Origin: an uncultured Mycoplasmatota bacterium
Lineage (GTDB): Bacteria > Bacillota_I > Bacilli_A > RF39 > UBA660
Direction of reading: 5' to 3'
Assembly: GCA_947570175.1 (NCBI GenBank)
Contig: CANOTJ010000009.1
Span: 1-38,989 of the forward strand
DNA length: 38,989 nt
Positions 25,658 through 34,395 of this stretch are shown piece after piece (position 1 is the stretch's first letter; each line of letters starts with the position of its first letter). The position numbers and the translations under genes are program-made. Below the pieces are notes generated by a model, which worked only from the letters and a program-made list of their open reading frames with translations, did not search any database and was not told where the DNA came from.

Positions 25658-25745
25658 TTTGTTGGTTATTTTAAGTGTTTATTATTAAGATAATGAACAA
25701 TCATATTCATAAATAATATTTTTAATAACAGATCAAAGTAAAATA

Positions 25746-25780
25746 AAAACAAGGAAAATAATAAATTTTCTTTGTTTTTT
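25746..25780 (+). terminator. Terminator-like hairpin
   Basis: AAAACAAGGAAAAT and ATTTTCTTTGTTTT form a 14-pair stem (one G-U) with a five-base loop and T at the 3' side. Confidence 0.7.
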
Positions 25781-25941
25781 AGATTGAAATTATTTTTACA
25801 ATATGTTAATTTCATCATCTTTTCATGAAATTTTTGTTTTAAATTTATTGTATTCTATATTATTGATTTTTATCATTTCAAGTATTTACCTTTCTAATAT
25901 AATAAAGGGGATTTCGTATAATTTCTTCATGGTGCCAACCA

Positions 25942-25967
25942 AGTAAGAAAGTTATTTTAAACTTTTT
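25942..25967 (+). repeat. Left copy of a 26-base direct repeat
   Basis: AGTAAGAAAGTTATTT then T then AAACTTTTT. The second copy at 28450-28475 differs only at the 17th base. Confidence 0.85.
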
Positions 25968-26058
25968 ACCCTAACGGTTGATATAAGAATCAATCACTAC
26001 ATATATTTTTGCAAAATATGAAAAAAGTAGTAATAATTTTATGTTACTAATAATAATT

Positions 26059-27525
26059 TTACAAATGTTTTGTTCTTTGTCGTGTTTGGCTTGGTTGTAC
26101 TGGAATTTCATTACCACAAGATAATTTAATTAAATCTAGCATTTCTCTTAAATTTTCTAAAGATTGTCCTACATCTTTTTTTATTTCACTACTGGTTGTT
26201 ATCTTTGCAATAGTATTCACTAATCCATAGTATGAGATATTTTCTAATGCTTTTGGAGCAATACGTAAACTATCTATTACAATTCCTTTGCAATCTTTTA
26301 GACTTCTTTTAACTAAAAATTCCATTGTTTGTTCCTGTAATAACTCTCTTGCAGTACATTTGTTATCAGAAAAATTACCAATACCATTTAAACAAACAAA
26401 TGCCTTAGCCATAGTAAACAAAAAATCAGGTGGAACAATTTCATAGTAATAACAAGCACTTATCAAGTCTACAAAATAATAAGTTACTTCTTTTTTTCTT
26501 ACATCCTCACAATATTTTTTACAATATTCTTTAAGGGCTTTTTTTTTATCTAAGCTTAAATTTCCAAAAGAAATCAATATATTGTATAATTTTTCATAAT
26601 TTCCAGAGAAAATTGTTAAAAAGAAATTTCTGCATAATTTAGCGTCATCATCGCTTAAAACACATAATAATCCCATATCTAAAAAGCAAATATTGTTATT
26701 TTCATCTATACAAATATTTCCACTATGAGGATCTCCATGAAAGACTATTTGTTTATCATTAAACAATGCCCAAAAACTTGACCTAATATAACTATTTAAA
26801 GCAGTAGTAATCTTAGTTTTATTTTCATCAGTTAATTCTAATTTATTAACAGTTTGAGTCTTTATAAATTCCATAACAATTATATTGTCTGTACAATATT
26901 CTTCATATAATTTAGGAACTTTAATTTTTTTAGTACCACTTACTTTTCCATTAACACTATCTGCAAAATTTTGATATACTTTGATATTTTCTTTTTCATG
27001 TGCTAAATCTGTTTCTTGTTGTATCCACTCTAAATATAAATCCAGTGCATGATCTCCACCAGTAAAATTACTAAAATTTACAAATTTACCAAATCTATGA
27101 ACTATTTTTCTTATTCGTTTTATATCTTCATCTATTGTTCTTGTGATATCTTTTCTTTTGATTTTGATTGCCACTTCTTCTCCAGTTTTAAGTATTGCTC
27201 TATGTACTTGTGATACAGATGCAGAGCCAACTGGTTCTTTTTCGATAAAACTAAACAGATTATCTAAATTTGTCCCATATTCTTGTTTTAATATTTCTTC
27301 AATTTCATCATAACTAATTGGATTGCAATTATCACAAATACTTGATAACATTTGTCTATCTTTTTCAGTAAATAAATTATCAAAATTCTGAGTTGCTAAC
27401 ATTTGGGCTAATTTAATATAAACTACACCCATTTTTTCAGAAAATTCTTTAATAACTATTCCATTATTTCTTCTTAGTATAAATTTATTAAATAATAATT
27501 TAATTGCTTGTATATATAACTTCAT
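26059..27525 (-). CDS. ABC1/UbiB-family atypical kinase-like protein
   Basis: A 488-residue protein of the UbiB/ADCK/ABC1 family, ATP-binding protein-kinase-like enzymes best known for ubiquinone synthesis. Motifs: YIKLAQMLATQ at 36-46 (family KxGQ, here with A for G), the Ala-rich loop as EPVGSASVSQVH (97-108), VAIKIKR with K121, ETDLAHEKEN (171-180, family ExD...E..N), HGDPHSGN at 263-270 and LDMG at 282-285 (family DFG). Most bacterial UbiB proteins end in two membrane helices, but none is obvious here and the tail is polar (QPSQTRQRTKHL). A quinone role is doubtful in this anaerobe. A plausible -10 (TATAAT, 27560-27555) lies upstream on the minus strand. It sits in the accessory region, so horizontal acquisition is likely. 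Confidence 0.85.
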   Translation of the reverse strand: MKLYIQAIKLLFNKFILRRNNGIVIKEFSEKMGVVYIKLAQMLATQNFDNLFTEKDRQMLSSICDNCNPISYDEIEEILKQEYGTNLDNLFSFIEKEPVGSASVSQVHRAILKTGEEVAIKIKRKDITRTIDEDIKRIRKIVHRFGKFVNFSNFTGGDHALDLYLEWIQQETDLAHEKENIKVYQNFADSVNGKVSGTKKIKVPKLYEEYCTDNIIVMEFIKTQTVNKLELTDENKTKITTALNSYIRSSFWALFNDKQIVFHGDPHSGNICIDENNNICFLDMGLLCVLSDDDAKLCRNFFLTIFSGNYEKLYNILISFGNLSLDKKKALKEYCKKYCEDVRKKEVTYYFVDLISACYYYEIVPPDFLFTMAKAFVCLNGIGNFSDNKCTARELLQEQTMEFLVKRSLKDCKGIVIDSLRIAPKALENISYYGLVNTIAKITTSSEIKKDVGQSLENLREMLDLIKLSCGNEIPVQPSQTRQRTKHL

Positions 27526-27920
27526 TTTAATCTCCCAAAATTAATTCAATTAGTATTATACTACAAAATCTAATTTTTTTCTATATTTCTATCTCAAAAT
27601 CATCTTTTTCTTTGCCATCATGTTCTTCGCTAAAATTATATTTATCCTTAAAACAAAAAGAACCAATCATTTCTAATTGATTCTATGTCATAAAGTTCGA
27701 ATATTTCGAATAGATTCTTCTCTGGTTTCAAAGGGAGAGGAGTACAACAACTCTTTGATCAAAATAAAATGATTAAGTTAATAATTTAAGAACTTATAAT
27801 GTTTTAAAGAGTTTTTTAACGATATAATGAATATTTCTAATTATTATAAAGAAATTTGTTTTACCTAAAACACAAAAGGAAACTTAATATTAGAGTCTCT
27901 TTATAATATCTTTTTTATAC
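27526..27920. other. 395-base intergenic region inside the accessory segment
   Basis: Contains the UbiB-gene promoter (minus strand -10 at 27555-27560) and an imperfect hairpin AGAACCAAT/ATTGATTCT (27658-27683). A 28-codon minus-strand stretch (27687-27773, ending KELLYSSPFETREESIRNIR and TL) looks protein-like but has no start. The rest is featureless AT-rich DNA. Confidence 0.5.
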
Positions 27921-28304
27921 TTAGTCCTCAGTTACTTTTGTAATCAAAATCATGTTGCCATCTTCATCATATATGCCAAATTCATACCTAAAATCAGACT
28001 TTCTTAAATCTAAAAATATTTTTTTATTATCTCTTTTTAAGTTTTCATATATTTCCTTAATTTTATCTAAAGAATTGTAACGGAATTTATATAAATTAGT
28101 GGACAAAGAAAATTCTTTAAACTTAGGGATATCTTTTGTAGCATAGTCATACGTAACTAACATTATACAAGAATTTTGATTTTTAAGTTGCATCCATGAA
28201 ATTGGTTCATACTCGGCATATTCTATTTCAAATCCTAAATATTTTGTATAAAATTCTGATGATTTGAATATATCACTAACAACAAATTCAATTACTATAT
28301 CCAT
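27921..28304 (-). CDS. VOC-family (glyoxalase/bleomycin-resistance fold) protein
   Basis: A 127-residue protein with a single vicinal-oxygen-chelate fold: EFVVSDIFKSSEFYTKYLGF at the start (the usual first strand and helix), then a middle SWMQL..SCIMLV strand pair, and FGIYDEDGNMILI at the end, the typical closing (F.D.dGN.i.i). Substrate is unknown; relatives include glyoxalases, bleomycin- and fosfomycin-resistance proteins and many uncharacterised enzymes. AAAGGAG lies 12 bases upstream of the start. It lies between the UbiB-like gene and the right end of the putative satellite segment. Confidence 0.75.
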   Translation of the reverse strand: MDIVIEFVVSDIFKSSEFYTKYLGFEIEYAEYEPISWMQLKNQNSCIMLVTYDYATKDIPKFKEFSLSTNLYKFRYNSLDKIKEIYENLKRDNKKIFLDLRKSDFRYEFGIYDEDGNMILITKVTED

Positions 28305-28388
28305 AAATTCTTCTTCTCCTTTTCAATCTGCCTATAATATCACAAAAATTTATTATTGGCAAAACTTAGAATGTAATAAATTTATATA

Positions 28389-28432
28389 TATTAAAACTCG
28401 AATTTCTACAAAAATATAGAAAGTTCGAGTTT
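28389..28432 (-). terminator. Terminator hairpin next to the att core
   Basis: AAACTCGAA (28394-28402) and TTCGAGTTT (28424-28432) form a nine-pair stem extended by TTTCTA/TAGAAA-type pairing. On the minus strand it is followed by TTTTAATA. It lies 10 bases beyond the att core, so before insertion it would have sat just downstream of tRNA-Leu and may be the original tRNA terminator. Confidence 0.55.
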
Positions 28433-28441
28433 CCTATCAAT

Positions 28442-28452
28442 CTGGTGCGAGT
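28442..28452 (+). repeat. att core, left copy
   Basis: CTGGTGCGAGT, an exact 11-base copy of the 3' end of tRNA-Leu plus one flanking base. The matching copy is at 34103-34113. Confidence 0.65.
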
Positions 28453-28475
28453 AAGAAAGTTATTTCAAACTTTTT
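28450..28475 (+). repeat. Right copy of the 26-base direct repeat
   Basis: AGTAAGAAAGTTATTT then C then AAACTTTTT. It immediately follows, and overlaps by three bases, the att core, so it is the left terminus of the element. Confidence 0.85.
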
Positions 28476-28556
28476 TCTCTAAATTCAGTAATCAATACAA
28501 TATTTGTATCAATTTCTTAATATAATTATAAACTAAACTGCTGAATAATTAAATAC

Positions 28557-29876
28557 TTATTTACCAGTTTGTTTGCTTTTTTCTAATTTTCTTTGTAATC
28601 TTAATTGTTTTACTTCTTCTTTTTTTATTTGTTGTTCTTCTAGTAATTTATCCTGATTAATTTGATTAGATAAAACATTAACTAATCTTTCATTTAATTC
28701 ATTTCTTAATGTCATAAATGTTCTTTGTGTTTCCGAATCGATGTTTGTACTAAACCATACACACATATCTTTAACATCATCATCAAAATATTTTTTTAAT
28801 TGTTTTATTTCAATTTCTAAATCAATTTCATCAATAAAATCTTTTGTTGAATCTGTCAATTTTATAATAACACGACCTTTATCAGTAACACCACTAGAAA
28901 CAGAATAAATCTCATGTCTTCCAATTAATTTATCGTTTTGTCTAATTCCACAATAGTGAGATGTCTTTGTATAATTACAAAAATCAGCAAATGTTATTCC
29001 TTCATTACCTAACATTTTACCAGTTATATATTTTTCATCATTTATAACACCTTCAAATGTTAAATCCTTATTAATTAAAATAGTTCCTTTGTAATAATCT
29101 TCTTTATATCTAGTATATTCATCATCATTTGTTAAATCTAAAGATATTGAAATATCCATAACTTTATGATCTTTTAACTCTTCCATTGCTTCTGAATATT
29201 TATAACCCATATTTAGTTTTTTATTAAGTTCTTTTATTTTAGAAACATATTTTTTATCTATTTTTGACATTCTATTTTTATTCATAAAATTATATAAAGC
29301 AGGACCTCGTTTTGCATAAAATAAAACTAAATTCATTGTACTAGAATAAGTCATACCACTATGTCCATCATCTTTTATTTTTTGTTTTATCTTTGGTAAT
29401 TCAACTTTATCTTCTAGCATTGCCATTATTTCTAATGCTTTTTCCACTTCTAATCCACTATAATCTCCATTTGCTGAAGAAATACAAGTTTTTTCCCAAA
29501 TTTCAAATTTTTCAGGATGGATATATTTTTTTCCTTCTTCTATCCAAGTTGGCAATTTTTCTTGTGCCTCTTTTTCCCATTTTTTAATATTTGCTTCAGC
29601 ATCTTCAAACCATCTTTTTTCTCTTTTAAGCCATGTCTTCCTAGAACAATTTAAACATTCCTTAAAAGCACTATCCATAGTTACATCTAATGAATATAAA
29701 TTAATACCATTCCAATTCGCATAATAGTTTAGCTTCCCTTGTCTTCTTAATTGTTCCAATTTTATAACTATATCATCTAGACTTTGTCCTGCAAATGTTT
29801 GCATTTCAATTGAACTATCTTTATAATCTTTTATTTGTTCTTCTGTCATTGCTGATAAAATTTCATTTACATTCAT
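28557..29876 (-). CDS. Unknown protein of the mobilizable element
   Basis: A 439-residue protein that I cannot assign. It is highly charged and mostly helical. It starts MNVNEILSAMTEEQIKDYKD, has a Trp-rich early segment (KTWLKREKRWFEDAEANIKK and WEKEAQEKLPTWIEEGKK) with two cysteines in ECLNCSRKTW, a beta-rich middle (KGTILINKDLTFEGVINDEK) and a coiled-coil, Gln/Lys-rich C-terminus (EEQQIKKEEVKQLRLQRKLE). No nuclease, replication-initiator or helicase motif is visible. A strong GGGAGG ribosome binding site precedes the start. It lies 59 bases after the relaxase gene, so a role in mobilization or maintenance of the element is possible by position. Confidence 0.65.
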   Translation of the reverse strand: MNVNEILSAMTEEQIKDYKDSSIEMQTFAGQSLDDIVIKLEQLRRQGKLNYYANWNGINLYSLDVTMDSAFKECLNCSRKTWLKREKRWFEDAEANIKKWEKEAQEKLPTWIEEGKKYIHPEKFEIWEKTCISSANGDYSGLEVEKALEIMAMLEDKVELPKIKQKIKDDGHSGMTYSSTMNLVLFYAKRGPALYNFMNKNRMSKIDKKYVSKIKELNKKLNMGYKYSEAMEELKDHKVMDISISLDLTNDDEYTRYKEDYYKGTILINKDLTFEGVINDEKYITGKMLGNEGITFADFCNYTKTSHYCGIRQNDKLIGRHEIYSVSSGVTDKGRVIIKLTDSTKDFIDEIDLEIEIKQLKKYFDDDVKDMCVWFSTNIDSETQRTFMTLRNELNERLVNVLSNQINQDKLLEEQQIKKEEVKQLRLQRKLEKSKQTGK

Positions 29877-29935
29877 AGTTAAACCTCCCTCGTAATTACT
29901 TATTATTTTATCATATTTTTTTCACTTTTTATCAA

Positions 29936-31288
29936 TTATCGTTCAAAATCATCATTTTTATCATTATTTTTGTTATTTTGTATCATCTCAATGTCATTGT
30001 CATCAAGTATATCTTCATCATATAAATCATTTATAAAGTCATCATATTTATCATTAGAGAAGAATTTATTTTGTAAAAATTCTATAAATTTTTTCCATAA
30101 ATCTTTAAAATAATCAACTATATTTTGAAGTTTTGATACTTTATCTTCTAACTCATAAATAGTGTCATTTGCATCATTTAAATCATATTCTAATTCTTCA
30201 ATTCTATCATCACGAGTTTTTATTTTCTTTTTCAAATTTCTAACTTCATTAGAATGTTCTCTTAAGTCATCTTCATATTTTTTTAAGACTATATTTATAT
30301 CATTTGCATCTCTTAAATTAGAAGTAGTATCATTAGTTTGTTCTATATATTTTTTGATTTTATCTATATTTTCATTAGAAATAGTAAAGTTATTTTTATT
30401 AGTGATAGTTGGTTTAAGATTATCAATAATATTATTAATCTCATTAGATTTATTTTGTAATTCATCAGTTTTACTATTTAACTCTTTTAGTTGTTTTTTA
30501 TATTTTTCTTGTTCTCTTTTAAACTTTTTATATTCATTCATATTTGCAACATTAATATCAACATTTCTGCCTTCTTCTTTTTCTTTAAGAGTGGAGTTTA
30601 AATGATAAATTCTATTGAAAGAGTTGATACAATATACTCTCATTTTGTCTTGAATTTCTTTTAAACTTATTTTGTTGAAAACATCAGATTTACCAACTTG
30701 TTTTTCCATACCATTTTTCATTCCATCTTTGAAAGGTACACCAACAATATGTAAATGAGGACTAGATTCATCAAAATGAATAGTTGCATTTGCAATTTTA
30801 AAATTAGGTACAACTTCTTCCAAATCTACTATTTGTTCTTTAAAAACTTCAATCATTTTTTTCTTAAATTTATCATCTTTATCAGCCCAAAAATCCATAT
30901 CTCCAAGTTCAATAATTATTTCACAAGCAAGGTCTCTTTTGTTATCATTAGAGATATGATTAAAATAGTTTTCTATCTTCCTATCATTTCTAGTTTGCTT
31001 TTCGTTATATTTAATTCTTGCATCTTCAAATAATTCCAAATACAAGTTTTTTGTATCTTCTACAACAGAAGAGGTTCCTTTAATCGTACAAATCAACTCT
31101 TGTTCTTCATCATATTTTCGTAAATTATGTTTATCAACTTTTGATAATTGCTGATGATTTTGTATCGCATTATTAGATAGAGAAGTAGTTCCAGTTTCAG
31201 TATTTTTTACACTTCTTCTTGCTTTCTTTGATTTATTTTTATCATTACTTAAATGTAGTGAATAAGATAATTCTTCCTTTTCATTCAT
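29936..31288 (-). CDS. mobV: MobV-family relaxase (Pre/Mob)
   Basis: A 450-residue relaxase that would nick oriT and pilot the transferred strand. The N-terminal domain has NLRKYDEEQ (N55, R57; MobV motif 1, NxxR) and HFDESSPHLHI (H171, D173, E174, H178, H180), the HxDExxPHxH metal-site motif that defines MobV. Residues 250-410 form a long coiled coil, usual in Pre/Mob proteins. The tail is very acidic and Asn-rich (DDNDIEMIQNNKNNDKNDDF). AAAGGGGG lies 10 bases before the start. The gene is preceded by the structured region 31320-31480, where an oriT is expected for this family. Confidence 0.93.
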   Translation of the reverse strand: MNEKEELSYSLHLSNDKNKSKKARRSVKNTETGTTSLSNNAIQNHQQLSKVDKHNLRKYDEEQELICTIKGTSSVVEDTKNLYLELFEDARIKYNEKQTRNDRKIENYFNHISNDNKRDLACEIIIELGDMDFWADKDDKFKKKMIEVFKEQIVDLEEVVPNFKIANATIHFDESSPHLHIVGVPFKDGMKNGMEKQVGKSDVFNKISLKEIQDKMRVYCINSFNRIYHLNSTLKEKEEGRNVDINVANMNEYKKFKREQEKYKKQLKELNSKTDELQNKSNEINNIIDNLKPTITNKNNFTISNENIDKIKKYIEQTNDTTSNLRDANDINIVLKKYEDDLREHSNEVRNLKKKIKTRDDRIEELEYDLNDANDTIYELEDKVSKLQNIVDYFKDLWKKFIEFLQNKFFSNDKYDDFINDLYDEDILDDNDIEMIQNNKNNDKNDDFER

Positions 31289-31607
31289 ATTTTTTATTCC
31301 CCCTTTATTTGAATAGAGTCCTACTATTTATAGTAGGGGTAATTTTGCTTTGTCAAAATCTCTAACCCCCTATATATTTTGACACAAGTATCAAAATATG
31401 GGGGCTAAGGTTTAGGCAACCTTAGAATCCACCTGTCTTATTTCGTATTATTTCAAAACCTCGTAATGAAATAAAACTGCATAAGATTATTGATAAAATA
31501 GTAAGCACAGGTTATTATTTTATATATGAAAATTATTTGTACCTTTTACAAACTTCGTAAGTAAAAGTTATCATAATTTTAGCAACAAACTTTTTAAAGA
31601 TAAAAAG
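31289..31607. other. Intergenic region with candidate oriT hairpins
   Basis: The region between relaxase and recombinase has no gene but dense inverted repeats: CCTACTA/TAGTAGG (31320-31337), CCCCC..ATATTTTGA/TCAAAATATGGGGG (31366-31404), CTAAGGT/ACCTTAG (31405-31425), and TTATTTC/GAAATAA (31438-31473). MobV systems normally carry oriT directly upstream of the relaxase gene, so the first hairpin and the flanking GGTAATTTTG are the best oriT candidate. Confidence 0.55.
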
Positions 31608-33541
<1,934 letters not shown>

Positions 33542-33571
33542 AATAAATCTATCAGTTGTTTAAAATGTTTT

Positions 33572-33603
33572 GTTTTATGTTAACCCCTCAAAAAACATAA
33601 AAC
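33572..33603 (-). other. Perfect hairpin in the recombinase leader
   Basis: GTTTTATGTT (33572-33581) and AACATAAAAC (33594-33603) form a ten-pair stem with a 12-base loop in the untranslated leader. Confidence 0.65.
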
Positions 33604-33621
33604 TTCTTTTCTTGGTTTTCT

Positions 33622-33649
33622 ATTATAAAGAGTTTATAGTTAAAGTCAA
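33622..33649 (-). promoter_or_regulatory. Recombinase promoter
   Basis: On the minus strand TTGACT (33649-33644), a 16-base spacer and TATAAT (33627-33622). The leader to the recombinase start is about 150 nt. Confidence 0.75.
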
Positions 33650-33691
33650 GACATAATTACCTTTTTTTTGCCTATTTAAAGGCGATTTTAG

Positions 33692-34041
33692 AAGAAGTTG
33701 GTATATTTATATATAATTTAGTTTATTTGTTTTATATAGGCTTCTAAATCTGATAATTTAATGTTTTTAGATAAATTCTCAATAAAGATTTCATTAGAAT
33801 AATTGAATGCTAGAAATGTAATACCTTTAATAATTATTCTATGAGGTTCAATATAGTTTAAATTTGTTTTATTAATTTTTCTAATATTCCCATTAATAAT
33901 AGTTGGAGTAGTATTACAAAAACTACATATAAATTCAATTTTTTTCTTTAATTCGTTATCAATTTCTAATTTTTCCTTTGTAATATTTACCATTTTAAAC
34001 AATCCTTTCTTTCCTAAACACTAAAAAAGTACCAACTTCTT
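33692..34041. repeat. Inverted repeats flanking the 91-residue gene
   Basis: AAGAAGTTGGTA at 33692-33703 and its exact complement TACCAACTTCTT at 34030-34041 bracket the small gene. They could be protein-binding sites or arms of a long-range stem. Confidence 0.6.
33718..33993 (-). CDS. Unknown 91-residue protein at the element's right end
   Basis: A small protein starting MVNITKEKLEIDNELKKKIE with FICSFCN, two cysteines, then a beta-rich remainder (RIIIKGITFLAFNYSNEIFI) and a C-terminal helix. Not recognised. An upstream in-frame TTG at 34002 is too close to the AAAGGA ribosome binding site, so the ATG at 33993 is preferred. Its place between the att site and the recombinase gene is where small excision factors or regulators are often found, but no HTH is evident. 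Confidence 0.55.
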   Translation of the reverse strand: MVNITKEKLEIDNELKKKIEFICSFCNTTPTIINGNIRKINKTNLNYIEPHRIIIKGITFLAFNYSNEIFIENLSKNIKLSDLEAYIKQIN

Positions 34042-34102
34042 TAGAAATTGATACTTTATCTATTTTTAGTCTAAACTTTTAAAAGTTCGGACAGATTGCT
34101 TA

Positions 34103-34113
34103 CTGGTGCGAGT
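34103..34113 (+). repeat. att core, right copy, within tRNA-Leu
   Basis: CTGGTGCGAGT; on the minus strand it is the last ten bases of tRNA-Leu including CCA, plus one base. The other copy is at 28442-28452. Confidence 0.65.
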
Positions 34114-34188
34114 GAAGGGACTTGAACCCCCACGCCGTAAGGCACTAGATCCTAAGTCTAGCGCGTCTGCCAATTTCGCCACACTCGC
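34104..34188 (-). tRNA. tRNA-Leu (anticodon UAG)
   Basis: An 85-nt tRNA with a 7-bp acceptor stem (GCGAGTG/CACTCGC), encoded ACCA, D-arm GTGGCGAAATTGGCAGAC, anticodon stem CTAGA/TCTAG with loop CTTAGGA (anticodon TAG), a long variable arm typical of tRNA-Leu (TGCCTTACGGCG), and T-loop GGTTCAAGT. The accessory element abuts its 3' end. Confidence 0.96.
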
Positions 34189-34197
34189 ATTTTTAAA

Positions 34198-34274
34198 TGG
34201 TGGACCCTGAAGGACTCGAACCTTCGACCGTCCGGTTATGAGCCGGATGCTCTAACCAACTGAGCTAAGGGTCC
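34198..34274 (-). tRNA. tRNA with anticodon CAU, probably tRNA-Ile2
   Basis: A 77-nt tRNA with acceptor GGACCCT/AGGGTCC, encoded CCA, anticodon stem TCCGG/CCGGA and loop CTCATAA (anticodon CAT), T-loop GGTTCGAGT. It lacks the initiator features (C1 mismatch, GGG/CCC anticodon stem). The overall sequence resembles Bacillota tRNA-Ile(CAU), read as AUA after lysidine modification, more than elongator tRNA-Met, but this is not certain. It lies nine bases upstream of tRNA-Leu, in one transcript. Confidence 0.9.
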
Positions 34275-34347
34275 AATTCATTACTGCCTTTATATAATAC
34301 CATATACCATACAAATATGCAATAAGAAAACAGGAAAAATAATTAAA

Positions 34348-34384
34348 TTTGTCAATTTTTTTGTCAATACTATTATATTATAAT
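34348..34384 (+). promoter_or_regulatory. Upstream region of cysK with a direct repeat
   Basis: TTTGTCAAT occurs at 34348-34356 and 34360-34368, a 12-base period. TTGTCA at 34349 with TATTAT at 34371-34376 (16-base spacer) may be the promoter; a second TATAAT at 34379-34384 would start transcription too close to the ribosome binding site. The repeat could be an operator. Confidence 0.4.
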
Positions 34385-34395
34385 AGGTGATAATT

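Larger units (their letters stand above)
25354..26058. other. 700-base AT-rich intergenic region
   Basis: No sizeable gene. It holds a possible 22-codon ORF with two hairpin terminators (25505-25780) and the left end of the accessory region, marked by a direct repeat at 25942-25967. I see nothing in 25354-25500 or in 25781-25930 beyond long A/T runs. Confidence 0.6.
25934..28441 (-). mobile_element. Putative recombinase-less att-bounded segment (satellite or CIME-like)
   Basis: The segment carries a UbiB-like kinase and a VOC protein, both on the minus strand. Its left end has TGGTGC followed by AGTAAGAAAGTTATTT and AAACTTTTT, the same left-end sequence as the neighbouring element at 28450. 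Its right end has AAAGTTCG 14 bases before CTGGTGCGAGT, as the neighbour has 13 bases before the same core at 34103. No recombinase or relaxase is present. Boundaries are inferred and approximate on the left. Confidence 0.45.

Noticed and set aside
25934-25970. On the minus strand the 26-base repeat next to TGGTGC looks like a tRNA T-arm and acceptor end (AAAGT/ACTTT stem, then ...GCACCA).
   Set aside because: The loop lacks the TTCRA consensus and no D-arm or anticodon arm can be drawn upstream, so it is not a tRNA gene. I treat it as an element end.
26059-27525. UbiB-like gene as part of ubiquinone synthesis.
   Set aside because: No other quinone gene is present, and the protein lacks the membrane helices and the exact KxGQ motif of UbiB.
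27687-27773. A minus-strand stretch of 28 codons ending in KELLYSSPFETREESIRNIR and TL looks protein-like.
   Set aside because: It has no start codon or ribosome binding site and is bounded by a stop just upstream. It is too short to call a pseudogene of anything.
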